A stretch of DNA of 64,000 nucleotides from Myxococcota bacterium (GTDB lineage: Bacteria > Myxococcota_A > UBA9160 > UBA6930), in contig JANQOX010000025.1 of the NCBI GenBank assembly GCA_028285625.1, positions 394,461-458,460 of the forward strand, given 5' to 3'. The notes below the pieces were generated by a model. It did not search any database, was not told the DNA's origin, and saw nothing but the letters and a program-made list of their open reading frames with translations. The position numbers and the translations under genes were made by a program. This document shows, piece after piece, positions 8,509 to 16,091 of the stretch. How positions within the stretch are numbered: the first letter of the stretch is position 1; each line of letters opens with the position of its first letter.

Positions 8509-9333
8509 TCAGCCCACCCGGGCGCTCTGCCCGCCATCCACTGCGAGCGCCACGCCGGTGACGAAGCGCGCCTCGTCGCTGGCCAGGTAGAGCGCCGCAT
8601 AGGCCACGTCCCACGCCGTTCCCATCTGAGCGCGAAGGGGGACCGCAGCATCGCGGCGCCGGATCAGGTCCTGTTTGTCCATGCCCGTGGCCGCCGAGAT
8701 GCCCTCGATGGCCATGGGCGTGTTCATGAGCCCGGGCATGATCACGTTGGCGCGAACTCCATGGCGTGCGTTGCCGATGGCCAGGGACTGGGTGTACGCG
8801 TTGATGCCGGCCTTCGACGTCTTGTAGGCCACGATGCCGGTCGAGCAGACGGCGGCCACCGAGGAGACGTTGGTGATGGCGCCGCCGCCCTGCTCGCGCA
8901 TCACGGGCAGCACGTGCTTGCAGGGGAAGACCACGCTCTTCAGGTTGACGTCGAGGATTCGGTCCCAGTCGTCCTCGGTCACATGGGCCGGGCCCGCATC
9001 GCCGCCGCCGATGCCCACGTTGTTGTGCAGCACGTCGATGCGGCCGTAGGTGCGCACACAGGCTTCGATGAAACCGCGGCACTGGGCCTCGTCGGTGGCG
9101 TCGGCTTCGTGGGCGAGGGCTTCGCCCCCCTCGGCCTGGATCTGCGCCACGGTCTCTTCGGCCGATGCCAGCCGGTGGTCGACGGCGACCACCCGGGCAC
9201 CCTCGCGGGCGAACAACAGCGCCGTAGCCCGTCCGTTGCCGATCGTGTCGCCCGGCGTCTGCCCGGCCCCGACGACGATCGCGACCTTGTCGGCGAGCCG
9301 TCCGCCGCTCTTGTGGTCGGGCCCCCCGGTCAT
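8509..9333 (-). CDS. SDR family oxidoreductase
   Basis: 274-residue short-chain dehydrogenase. The cofactor region near residues 20-37 (VVGAGQTPGDTIGNGRATA) has an insertion compared with the usual T-G-x3-G-x-G loop. NNVG lies at 104-107, and the catalytic Ser157/158, Tyr170 and Lys174 (YKTSK) are all present. The acidic residue after strand 2 (VAVDHR) favours NAD. The ATG at 9333 is chosen because it begins shortly before the Rossmann strand; upstream codons look non-coding. It is coupled to the nitroreductase gene. The substrate is unknown; this insertion-bearing subgroup is frequent near CoA-linked hydroxyacyl or steroid degradation genes (inference). Confidence 0.92.
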   Translation of the reverse strand: MTGGPDHKSGGRLADKVAIVVGAGQTPGDTIGNGRATALLFAREGARVVAVDHRLASAEETVAQIQAEGGEALAHEADATDEAQCRGFIEACVRTYGRIDVLHNNVGIGGGDAGPAHVTEDDWDRILDVNLKSVVFPCKHVLPVMREQGGGAITNVSSVAAVCSTGIVAYKTSKAGINAYTQSLAIGNARHGVRANVIMPGLMNTPMAIEGISAATGMDKQDLIRRRDAAVPLRAQMGTAWDVAYAALYLASDEARFVTGVALAVDGGQSARVG

Positions 9334-9587
9334 CGCCTGCTTGCCGCGCGCGACACGCTGACGCCCATCGGAACCATCCGTTCGCCCTGCACGTTGCCCT
9401 CGGTTCGAAGCGGACCCACCCCGGAAAGGGTGAGACCGGAAGTGAGCGGGATCGCTCCGAGCCTCGCGCACTCCGCAGTTGAAGGCCATGCCCGGGCTCG
9501 CGCGGATACGCCCCGCGCGAGCGGGGTAGGCCGGCTGGGCGGTAGAGTCGGCTGGCCGGGCTGCCGCCCGAAGCGAGGAGGATCCCC

Positions 9588-10802
9588 ATGGAAGCGGGCC
9601 GCGGACCGATGGCGGGCGTGCGCGTGGTCGAACTCGGCGCCTGGGTCGCGGGACCTGCGGCCGGCATGATCCTCGCCGACTGGGGTGCGGACGTCGTCAA
9701 GATCGAAGGTCCGGGCGTGGGCGACCCGGGTCGCCTGTTCGCGTCGATGCTCGGGGGAGACCTTCCGTTCAATCCGCCCTTCGAGATGGACAACCGCAAC
9801 AAGCGCAGTGTCGTGCTCGATCTGGGCCTGCCCGAGGGCCGCGAACTCGCACTCGAACTCGTGGACCAGGCGGACGTCTTCGTCTCGAACCTGCGCCCCG
9901 CGGCGCTCGACCGGCTGGGCCTCGGGAGCGACGCGCTGCTCGCCCGCAACCCCCGGCTCGTCTACGCCGTGATCACGGGCTACGGGCTCGACGGGCCCGA
10001 CCGCGGCAAGGCGGCCTACGACATCGCGGCCTTCTGGGCGCGATCGGGCATCGCGCACATGCTCACCCAGCCCGGCCAGCACCCCCCTTTCCAGCGGGGC
10101 GGCATGGGCGATCACAACGCCGGCCTCGCGGCTGCGGCAGGGATCTCGGCCGCGCTGTTCGCACGCGAGCGCAGCGGCGAGGGGCAGGTCGTGTCGACCT
10201 CGCTCTTGCGTGAGGGCATCTACACCATGGCCTTCGACCTGGCGACGACCCTGCGCTTCGGGGTGCCGCTCGCGGTGGGGCAGCGCGCGAACATGGGCAA
10301 CCCGGTGATCAACAACTACCAGGACCGCGACGGCCGCTGGTTCTGGATCGTCGGTCTCGAGGCCGAACGACACTGGGGCCCGCTGGCGCGTGCGGTGGGT
10401 CGCCCCGAGTGGGTCGACGACCCACGCTATGCGACCGCGCGAGAGCGCGCGGCGCACGCGACCGAGTTGATCGCGGCCCTCGACGAGATCTTCGCCACCC
10501 GTACCCGCGAAGAATGGGGGCAGATCTTCGATGCCGATGGGGAGATCTGGTGGGCGCCGGTCCAGAGTCTCGACGAGGTCCTGGCCGACCCTCAGGTGCA
10601 GGCCAGCGGGGCGCTCTGCGAGGTGCCGGACGCCGGTGCCACCACCACGCTTCCAGCGACGCCGGTCGACTTTCTCGGCACACCGTGGGCACCACGGGCC
10701 ATGGCGCCCGAGCACGGCGAACACACCGACGAGATCCTGGCCGAGCTCGGGCGCGACGCCGAGCAGATCGCCCGCCTGCGCACCGAGAAGGTGGTGGCGT
10801 GA
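9588..10802 (+). CDS. CaiB/BaiF family III CoA-transferase
   Basis: 404 residues, the usual family length. The N-terminus has VRVVELGAWVAGPAAGMILA and WGADVVKIEGPGVGDPGR, the CoA-binding signature of formyl-CoA transferase relatives. Asp175 in GGMGDHNAGL is the predicted catalytic aspartate that forms the acyl anhydride. The start ATG has AGGAGG 6 bases upstream (GAGGAGGATCCCC). It transfers CoA between carboxylic acids in the cytoplasm. It is divergent from the SDR/nitroreductase pair, with a 254-base promoter region between them. The neighbours point to activation of an unusual acid for beta-oxidation. Confidence 0.94.
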   Translation: MEAGRGPMAGVRVVELGAWVAGPAAGMILADWGADVVKIEGPGVGDPGRLFASMLGGDLPFNPPFEMDNRNKRSVVLDLGLPEGRELALELVDQADVFVSNLRPAALDRLGLGSDALLARNPRLVYAVITGYGLDGPDRGKAAYDIAAFWARSGIAHMLTQPGQHPPFQRGGMGDHNAGLAAAAGISAALFARERSGEGQVVSTSLLREGIYTMAFDLATTLRFGVPLAVGQRANMGNPVINNYQDRDGRWFWIVGLEAERHWGPLARAVGRPEWVDDPRYATARERAAHATELIAALDEIFATRTREEWGQIFDADGEIWWAPVQSLDEVLADPQVQASGALCEVPDAGATTTLPATPVDFLGTPWAPRAMAPEHGEHTDEILAELGRDAEQIARLRTEKVVA

Positions 10803-10813
10803 GCCGGGCCTCG

Positions 10814-10907
10814 GGCAGCGCCCGGCGGCGCGCCTGCCGCCAACGGAGTGGTCACAGGCCGTTTGGTGCCGCCCCGGGGCCGGTTGCTACCGCCAGCCCG
10901 CTGGCGG
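10814..10907 (+). terminator. Two hairpins downstream of CoA-transferase gene
   Basis: An imperfect hairpin (GGCAGCGC, 10814-10821, with GCGCCTGCC, 10830-10838) lies just after the stop. A perfect 7-bp one (CCGCCAG/CTGGCGG, 10890-10907) lies before the next gene. Neither is followed by a T-run, so factor-independent termination is uncertain. Confidence 0.4.
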
Positions 10908-10962
10908 CTGCGAACCCGGGAGGGGGTCGCACACGCCGGGTGACCTGCCACCCTTCGCAGCC

Positions 10963-11826
10963 ATGACCCAGGCGGACCTCACGCGCGCGCAGGAATTCCT
11001 CGCCGGCAATGGCCGCCGCGTCGAACTCGCGGCTTTCGAGAGCCGGTTCGGCAGCGGCACGCCACAGGCCTTCTTCCGGGCGCTCGACGCCTATCAGGGC
11101 GACGACGGCGGCTATGGATACGGGCTCGAGCCCGACGTACGCGCTCCGGACAGCATGCCGCTCCACTGCGAGATGGCCCTCGCCTTGATGGACATGGCGG
11201 GGCTTCGCAGCGTCGCGCGCGCGGACGCGATCGCGGGCTTCCTCGACGGACTGGCGGAACCCAGCGGTCGGGTACCCATCGTGACCGCCGCGGTGGCCGA
11301 CCATCCCCGCGCCGGGCACTGGAACCACCCGCTCTTCCCGGCCCCATCGCCGAACAACGTCGCAGCGCTGGTCGGCCTGCTCCGGGCCCAGGGGGCCAGC
11401 CACCCCTGGCTCGACCGGGCCGAAGCCTTCTGCTGGAAGCGGCTGGAGTCGCCGGTCGACGAGGCCCACGAAATGGCGGCGGCGCTGCTGTTCTTCGAGC
11501 ACGTGCCCGACCGCGCACGCGCCGAACCGCTCGCCGCACACGTCGCGGCCCAGGCGCCGTCGAGCCGCATGTTCCTGCGCGACCCCGAGTCCGAGAACTA
11601 TGGCCTGACGCCGCTCGACCTCTGCCCGCGGCCCGACTGCCTCGCGCGCTCGGGTTTCGACGACGATCTGCTCCACGCGCACCTCGACGCGCTGGCCGCC
11701 CAGCAGTGCGACGACGGAAGCTGGCCGGTGCGCTTCGAACCCGTGGGGCCTGGGGCACGCATCGAGTGGGCCGGACAGTTCACGCTGCGCGCGGTCACCC
11801 GCCTGGCGGCGTGGGGGCGTCTGTAG
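10963..11826 (+). CDS. Alpha/alpha-toroid (terpenoid-cyclase-like fold) hypothetical protein
   Basis: 287 residues from the ATG at 10963; the frame is open upstream but that sequence belongs to the CoA-transferase gene and spacer. No signal peptide. Repeats of the type QGDDGGYGYGLEPD (about 45-58) and QQCDDGSWPVRFEP near the end resemble the Q-x-x-DGSW elements of squalene-cyclase/prenyltransferase alpha-alpha barrels. The catalytic D-x-D-D-T motif of squalene cyclases is not seen, so enzymatic activity is doubtful. Similar short proteins are annotated only as hypothetical. It overlaps the convergent VOC gene by 32 bases. Confidence 0.78.
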   Translation: MTQADLTRAQEFLAGNGRRVELAAFESRFGSGTPQAFFRALDAYQGDDGGYGYGLEPDVRAPDSMPLHCEMALALMDMAGLRSVARADAIAGFLDGLAEPSGRVPIVTAAVADHPRAGHWNHPLFPAPSPNNVAALVGLLRAQGASHPWLDRAEAFCWKRLESPVDEAHEMAAALLFFEHVPDRARAEPLAAHVAAQAPSSRMFLRDPESENYGLTPLDLCPRPDCLARSGFDDDLLHAHLDALAAQQCDDGSWPVRFEPVGPGARIEWAGQFTLRAVTRLAAWGRL

Positions 11827-12193
11827 GTTCGGCCTCGTCGAGTACGAGCGTGTTGCCCTCGGGGTCTTCGACGACCGCGATCCGGCCACCCTCGGGCTGC
11901 TCGGTGGGTGGCATGGCGAAGTGGACCCCACGCTCGCGAAGGGCTTCGTGGGCTGCATCGAGGTCTGGGACCTGCAGCCCCACGCCCGTGGCACGTCCGA
12001 CGAGACGGGCGTCCGCCGGGGTTTCGGCTGGAACCCGGGTCACCACCAGTTGGGCGCCGAGCGTCGCGAAGGTGCCCCGTCCGCGGACGTCGTCGCGCGA
12101 TCGCAGCGGCAGGCCCAGGGCGACGTCGTAGAATTCCATGGCCCGCTCGAAGTCGCGGACGTACACCGTGGCGTAGTCGAGCCGGAATTCCAT
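11795..12193 (-). CDS. VOC/glyoxalase family protein
   Basis: 132 residues, one vicinal-oxygen-chelate domain made of two beta-alpha-beta3 halves. The first half starts LDYATVYVRDFERAMEFYDVALG; the second ends in GRIAVVEDPEGNTLVLDE, whose Glu/Asp pattern matches the metal-ligand strand. Members include glyoxalases, extradiol dioxygenases and resistance proteins; the substrate cannot be assigned. The start ATG at 12193 has GGAGGG 4 bases before it and a candidate -10 TAGGCT at 12212-12217. Confidence 0.88.
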   Translation of the reverse strand: MEFRLDYATVYVRDFERAMEFYDVALGLPLRSRDDVRGRGTFATLGAQLVVTRVPAETPADARLVGRATGVGLQVPDLDAAHEALRERGVHFAMPPTEQPEGGRIAVVEDPEGNTLVLDEAEPTDAPTPPGG

Positions 12194-12514
12194 GGGCCCT
12201 CCGGTCCGGACAGCCTAGCGGCGCTTTCTCGGGCTTGCGGGAGGACGGGCTACGCTGCCAGCCCAGCTACGTGGACGCCGCTTCGGCACGGGTCGTGCAC
12301 TGAACCCGGTGCAGACTGCCCCGAGGCTACGGGGCGAACCGAGCGGCGCTGCGAGGCCCACGGGTGCAGACGTCGAGCTGCGGCAGCGCAGCAAGGAGAC
12401 TGCATCCTGGGACCTCGAGAAGCCGCGATCGCCAACCGTGCCGTTTCGACCGGCGAAGCTCCCCTCGGTCCTGTCGCAGGGCCCGCGCCGGCTGGCGACC
12501 GGAGCACCCTCACC
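12194..12514. other. Spacer between VOC gene and MFS gene
   Basis: About 320 bases lie between the divergent start codons. The left end holds the TAGGCT hexamer and the ribosome site of the VOC gene. In the MFS reading frame the sequence has no stop for several hundred bases, but the codons look random. An AAGGAG lies at about 12393-12398 without an ATG, GTG or TTG in that frame at a proper distance. Nothing else is recognised. Confidence 0.5.
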
Positions 12515-13846
12515 GTGGGCCTGCTGCTCGCCTACGCGGGCCCGGCAGCAGGGCACGGCTACATGTTCCTGCTCACCGGCATCTACCTGATGGCCTTCGC
12601 CACCGACGTGCTGCTGGTGCCACCCGCCACCCTGGCCCTGCTGTTCGGGCTCTCGCGCATCTGGGACGCGGTGAGTGATCCCCTGGCGGGCTACCTCACG
12701 GATCGCACGCGCACGCGATTCGGGCGCCGCCGGCCCTGGATGCTGGCCGGAGCCATCCCGATGGCGCTGGCTTTCGCCATGCTCTGGGCGCCTCCCCAGG
12801 CGCTCGAGGGCGGGGCGCTCGTAGCCTGGGTCGGCGTCGCGCTGCTCGTCTTCTACACCGCGTCGACGGCCGTCGACGTACCGCACTCGGCGCTCGGTGC
12901 CGAGATCTGTGAGGACTACCACGAGCGCAACCGCCTGTTCGGCTACAAGCGGGCGCTGTTCGGTGTGGGGTCGCTGCTCGCCGTGGCGTCGATGCAGGGC
13001 TTTCTCGCCGGCGACGCTCGCGAGGTGGGCCGCTGGGTCGGCCCGCTGGCGGGCGCGCTCGCTTTGGTGTTGGTGCTGCTCACCGTCCTGCGCGTACGCG
13101 AGCGGCCGGAGTATCAGGGGCGCGGCGCGCGCACGCCGCTCTCGGCCGTGCGGGATGTCTGGCGCAATCGCCACGCGCGGGTGCTGCTGGGCGTCTTCAC
13201 ACTGCAGCAGCTGGGGGTGGTCGGGGTCTCCGTCACGATCCCCTACTACTCGAAGTATGTGCTCGAAACCCCTGAGTACACATCGGCTTTCCTGGGCTGC
13301 ATGTTCGTCTCGGCGCTGCTCGGCGTGCCGTTCTGGATGCGCTTCTCCCAAGGGCGCGACAAACGCCGCGTGATCGTGCGCGCCATGGTGGTCGTGGCCC
13401 TGGCGCTCGCCGCGCTCTCGCTGGCGCCCAAGGGCGCCGCCTACTGGGTGATGGCGATCGCCACCCTGGCCGGGTTCGCAGCCGCGGCGCTCGACGTCCT
13501 GCTGCCGTCGGCCCAGGCCGACGTGATCGACGTGGACGAGCGCGACACCGGCGAGCGCAAGGAGGGGGCCTATTTCGCCGCCTGGGCCTTCGCGGCGAAG
13601 ACCGCCGGCGGTGTCGCCGCCATGATCGTGGGCTTCGCGCTCGACGGGCTGGGTTTCGAGCCCAACGCAACCCAGTCGGCCGAGGTTCTGCTCGGGCTGC
13701 GCGCGGTCGCGGGGCTGCTGCCTGCATTGGTCTACACGGCCGGGCTGCTGCTCTTCTTGCGCTTCTCGCTCGGCCCGGACGAACATCGCGGCGTGCGCGA
13801 GGACATCGCCCAATCCCGTGAACTCGCAGCGGCGGATCGCGCTTGA
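12515..13846 (+). CDS. MFS transporter, GPH (MelB-like) family
   Basis: About 443 residues with 12 predicted membrane segments. The loop after the second segment reads DPLAGYLTDRTRTRFGRRRP, the diagnostic glycoside-pentoside-hexuronide (MelB-type) motif. The later SxQADVIDVDERDTGERKEG motif is typical too. The start is uncertain: the GTG at 12515 precedes the first hydrophobic segment. It would import or export a sugar or other small solute with a cation. Its TGA overlaps the TTG start of the next transporter (TTGA), so the two are translationally coupled. Confidence 0.85.
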   Translation: MGLLLAYAGPAAGHGYMFLLTGIYLMAFATDVLLVPPATLALLFGLSRIWDAVSDPLAGYLTDRTRTRFGRRRPWMLAGAIPMALAFAMLWAPPQALEGGALVAWVGVALLVFYTASTAVDVPHSALGAEICEDYHERNRLFGYKRALFGVGSLLAVASMQGFLAGDAREVGRWVGPLAGALALVLVLLTVLRVRERPEYQGRGARTPLSAVRDVWRNRHARVLLGVFTLQQLGVVGVSVTIPYYSKYVLETPEYTSAFLGCMFVSALLGVPFWMRFSQGRDKRRVIVRAMVVVALALAALSLAPKGAAYWVMAIATLAGFAAAALDVLLPSAQADVIDVDERDTGERKEGAYFAAWAFAAKTAGGVAAMIVGFALDGLGFEPNATQSAEVLLGLRAVAGLLPALVYTAGLLLFLRFSLGPDEHRGVREDIAQSRELAAADRA

Positions 13847-15162
13847 GCGCACGCCGCCCGTGGTGGACCTGGGCCGTACCGTATCCGGGCAAGGTCCCGG
13901 ACCTCGATCCCCGCCAATGGCGGGTGCTCGGGCTGCTGGCCGCGGCCGAGTTGTTCGACAACTACGACCTCGGTCTCATGAGCCTCGCGCTGCTCCAGAT
14001 CCAGCAGGGGCTCGGCATCCCCGAAGCCGAGATCGCCGGCGTGACGGCGGTGGTGCGGCTCGGTGTGCTGCCCGCCTTCGCATTGGCGGTGTTGGCCGAT
14101 CGCTACGGCCGGCGCCGGCTGCTGCTGCTCACGATTCTGGGCTTCACGCTGTGCACGTTCGCCACCGCTTTCGCGCAGGACGCCACGCAGTACATGGCCC
14201 TGCAGTTTCTCGCGCGCATGTTCGTGTACGGCGAGACCATGCTGGCGGTGGTGGTCGTCACCGAAGAGCTCGCCGCCCGGGACCGCGGTTGGGGCATCGG
14301 CATGCTCGGCGCGCTGGGCGCCCTGGGCCACGGACTGGCGTCGATCCTGTTCGGCTTCATCGAGGTGCTGCCCTACGGCTGGCGGGCGCTCTACGCCCTG
14401 GGGGCAGCGCCGCTGGTGCTGCTCGCCTGGTTCCGCCGGGGGCTGCCCGAGACGCGCCGCTTCGAAGACCACCGTGACCGATCCACGACCGGTAACGGGG
14501 CGTTGGCCGGCCTGCTGGCGCCGGTCACGGCGCTTCTGCGCATGTACCCGGGCCGCATGACCGCGCTCTGCCTGGCCATCGTGCCCTTCGAGTTCGTGGT
14601 GATGACGGCCGGCACCTTCATGGCGAAGACGCTGCAGGAGACCCACGGCTACGAGCCCTGGGCCGTGACCACGCTCTATCTGCTGGGCGGCGCCCTCGGC
14701 ATCGCGGGCAACCTCTTCGCCGGCGCAGTGTCCGACCGGCTCGGCCGACGCCGGGTGATGGCCGTAGGCTCGGTGGTGATGGGCTTCGCCATCTATGGCT
14801 TCTACAACGGCCAGTCCTGGCTGGTTCCGGTGGCGTGGATCGCGATGATCTTCGCGATGACGGGCATGGGCGTGCTCTTCAAGGCCGTGGGGACCGAGCT
14901 CTTCCCGACGTCGCATCGCTCTACGGCATCCGGCGTTCGCGCGATCGTCGGGACGCTCGGTGGGATCGCCGGGCTCGCACTCGAGGGCACGCTCTACGAG
15001 GTGACGGGCTCCCACGCCGCCGCGATCACGATGACGCTGCCCGTACTGCTGTTGCCTCCGCTGGTCCTCTCGCTGGCAATCCCCGAAACGGCCGCCCGCG
15101 AGCTCGAGGACATCGCACCCGAACGCGGGGCGCCGGGCCCGACCGGCGGGCCGGTCGACTGA
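13843..15162 (+). CDS. MFS transporter (metabolite:H+ symporter type)
   Basis: 439 residues, 12 membrane segments. The loop between segments 2 and 3 is VLADRYGRRRLLLLTILGF, the canonical G-x-x-x-D-R-x-G-R-R-x motif, and it recurs in half 2 as SDRLGRRRVMAVG. The early DNYDLGLMSLAL acidic segment is like that of aromatic-acid and sugar symporters. The TTG start at 13843 overlaps the preceding stop by four bases. Two transporters of different MFS families in one transcript suggests uptake plus efflux of related compounds (inference). Confidence 0.88.
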   Translation: MSARRPWWTWAVPYPGKVPDLDPRQWRVLGLLAAAELFDNYDLGLMSLALLQIQQGLGIPEAEIAGVTAVVRLGVLPAFALAVLADRYGRRRLLLLTILGFTLCTFATAFAQDATQYMALQFLARMFVYGETMLAVVVVTEELAARDRGWGIGMLGALGALGHGLASILFGFIEVLPYGWRALYALGAAPLVLLAWFRRGLPETRRFEDHRDRSTTGNGALAGLLAPVTALLRMYPGRMTALCLAIVPFEFVVMTAGTFMAKTLQETHGYEPWAVTTLYLLGGALGIAGNLFAGAVSDRLGRRRVMAVGSVVMGFAIYGFYNGQSWLVPVAWIAMIFAMTGMGVLFKAVGTELFPTSHRSTASGVRAIVGTLGGIAGLALEGTLYEVTGSHAAAITMTLPVLLLPPLVLSLAIPETAARELEDIAPERGAPGPTGGPVD

Positions 15163-15247
15163 CGATCGCTTCGCCCGGCGCTCCTCGCTGGACGGCGGCG
15201 GGGGGCGTGCCATCCTTCGAAACCGTGGGGATCGCCGGGGGCCAGGG

Positions 15248-15976
15248 GTGGGCGGCCTGAGCGCACGTCGCACGCGCACGGGGCGAGGCCGGTGCGGCCA
15301 CGGCGGGATGGGGCCGGCGGGGGTCGTCCTGTTGGTGCTCGCCATCGCCGGCTGCCAGAGCCGACCCTCCGACGGCGTCTGGCACGAGGTGCGCGCCGGC
15401 GAGACCGCCTACTCGATCGCGCGCTACTACCGAGTCCCGGTGGGTACGCTGATCGAGACCAACGGCATCGACGATGTCACGCGCCTCGCAGTCGGCGAGC
15501 GACTCTGGATCCCGGGAGCCGACCGCGGCCAGACCGCCGGCGCTCCGCCGCCGGCCGCCGCGCAGGCGCGCAGGCTCGAGGCCCAGGGCGACGCACTGAC
15601 TTCGGGCAATCACTCGTTCGCTTGGCCGCTCCGCGGGCGCATCTCCTCGAAGTTCGGCAAGCGCGGAGACCGTATGCACGAGGGGATCGATCTGGTCGCG
15701 CGTTCCGGCACCCTGGTGCGCGCTTCGGAGTCGGGTCGCGTGATCTACAGCGGCACGCTGGGCGCCTACGGCAAGGTCGTGATCCTGCGGCACAGCCCGG
15801 CGTACACGAGCGTCTACGCCCACAATCGCCGCAATCGCGTGGCGAAGGGCGCCTACGTCGACAAGGGCGCCGTGGTGGCCGAGGTGGGCGCTACGGGCAA
15901 TGCCACCGGTCCCCACCTGCACTTCGAGATCCGCCGCGACGACCGGGCGCAGGACCCCCTGCTGTTTCTGCCCTAG
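15248..15976 (+). CDS. LysM/M23 peptidase lipoprotein (NlpD-like)
   Basis: 242 residues from a GTG. An Arg-rich N-terminus leads to VVLLVLAIAGC, a lipobox with Cys36 as the lipidated residue. A LysM domain (about 45-89; EVRAGETAYSIARYYRVP) binds glycan. The M23 domain is at about 123-241, with His144 and Asp148 (HEGID), His192 (YAHN) and HLHFE at 223-227. All zinc and catalytic residues are present, unlike degenerate E. coli NlpD, so it is probably an active endopeptidase cleaving cross-bridges at the outer membrane's inner face. A later ATG at 15308 is possible but would lose the positive signal-peptide head. Confidence 0.92.
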   Translation: MGGLSARRTRTGRGRCGHGGMGPAGVVLLVLAIAGCQSRPSDGVWHEVRAGETAYSIARYYRVPVGTLIETNGIDDVTRLAVGERLWIPGADRGQTAGAPPPAAAQARRLEAQGDALTSGNHSFAWPLRGRISSKFGKRGDRMHEGIDLVARSGTLVRASESGRVIYSGTLGAYGKVVILRHSPAYTSVYAHNRRNRVAKGAYVDKGAVVAEVGATGNATGPHLHFEIRRDDRAQDPLLFLP

Positions 15977-16042
15977 ACCTGTGGGGCGCCGGTGGTACGA
16001 TCGCGCTCGAAGCGACTCAGGGGTGCGTGGAACGCGCCCCAG

Positions 16043-16056
16043 GGTGGTAGGATCGC
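16043..16056 (+). promoter_or_regulatory. Candidate promoter repeat GGTGGTANGATCGC
   Basis: GGTGGTAGGATCGC at 16043-16056 repeats, with one change, GGTGGTACGATCGC at 15991-16004, 52 bases upstream. Both contain a TANNNT -10-like hexamer (TAGGAT, TACGAT) before the subtilase start at 16092. They could be two start sites or a regulator site; no -35 is evident. Confidence 0.35.
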
Positions 16057-16091
16057 CCCCGACCCGCATCCCCTCCTAGGGACTTCGAAGC

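Noticed and set aside
12309-12514. N-terminal extension of the GPH transporter
   Set aside because: The frame is open, but the codons before 12515 look like spacer sequence and have no ATG, GTG or TTG start with a ribosome site at a good distance.
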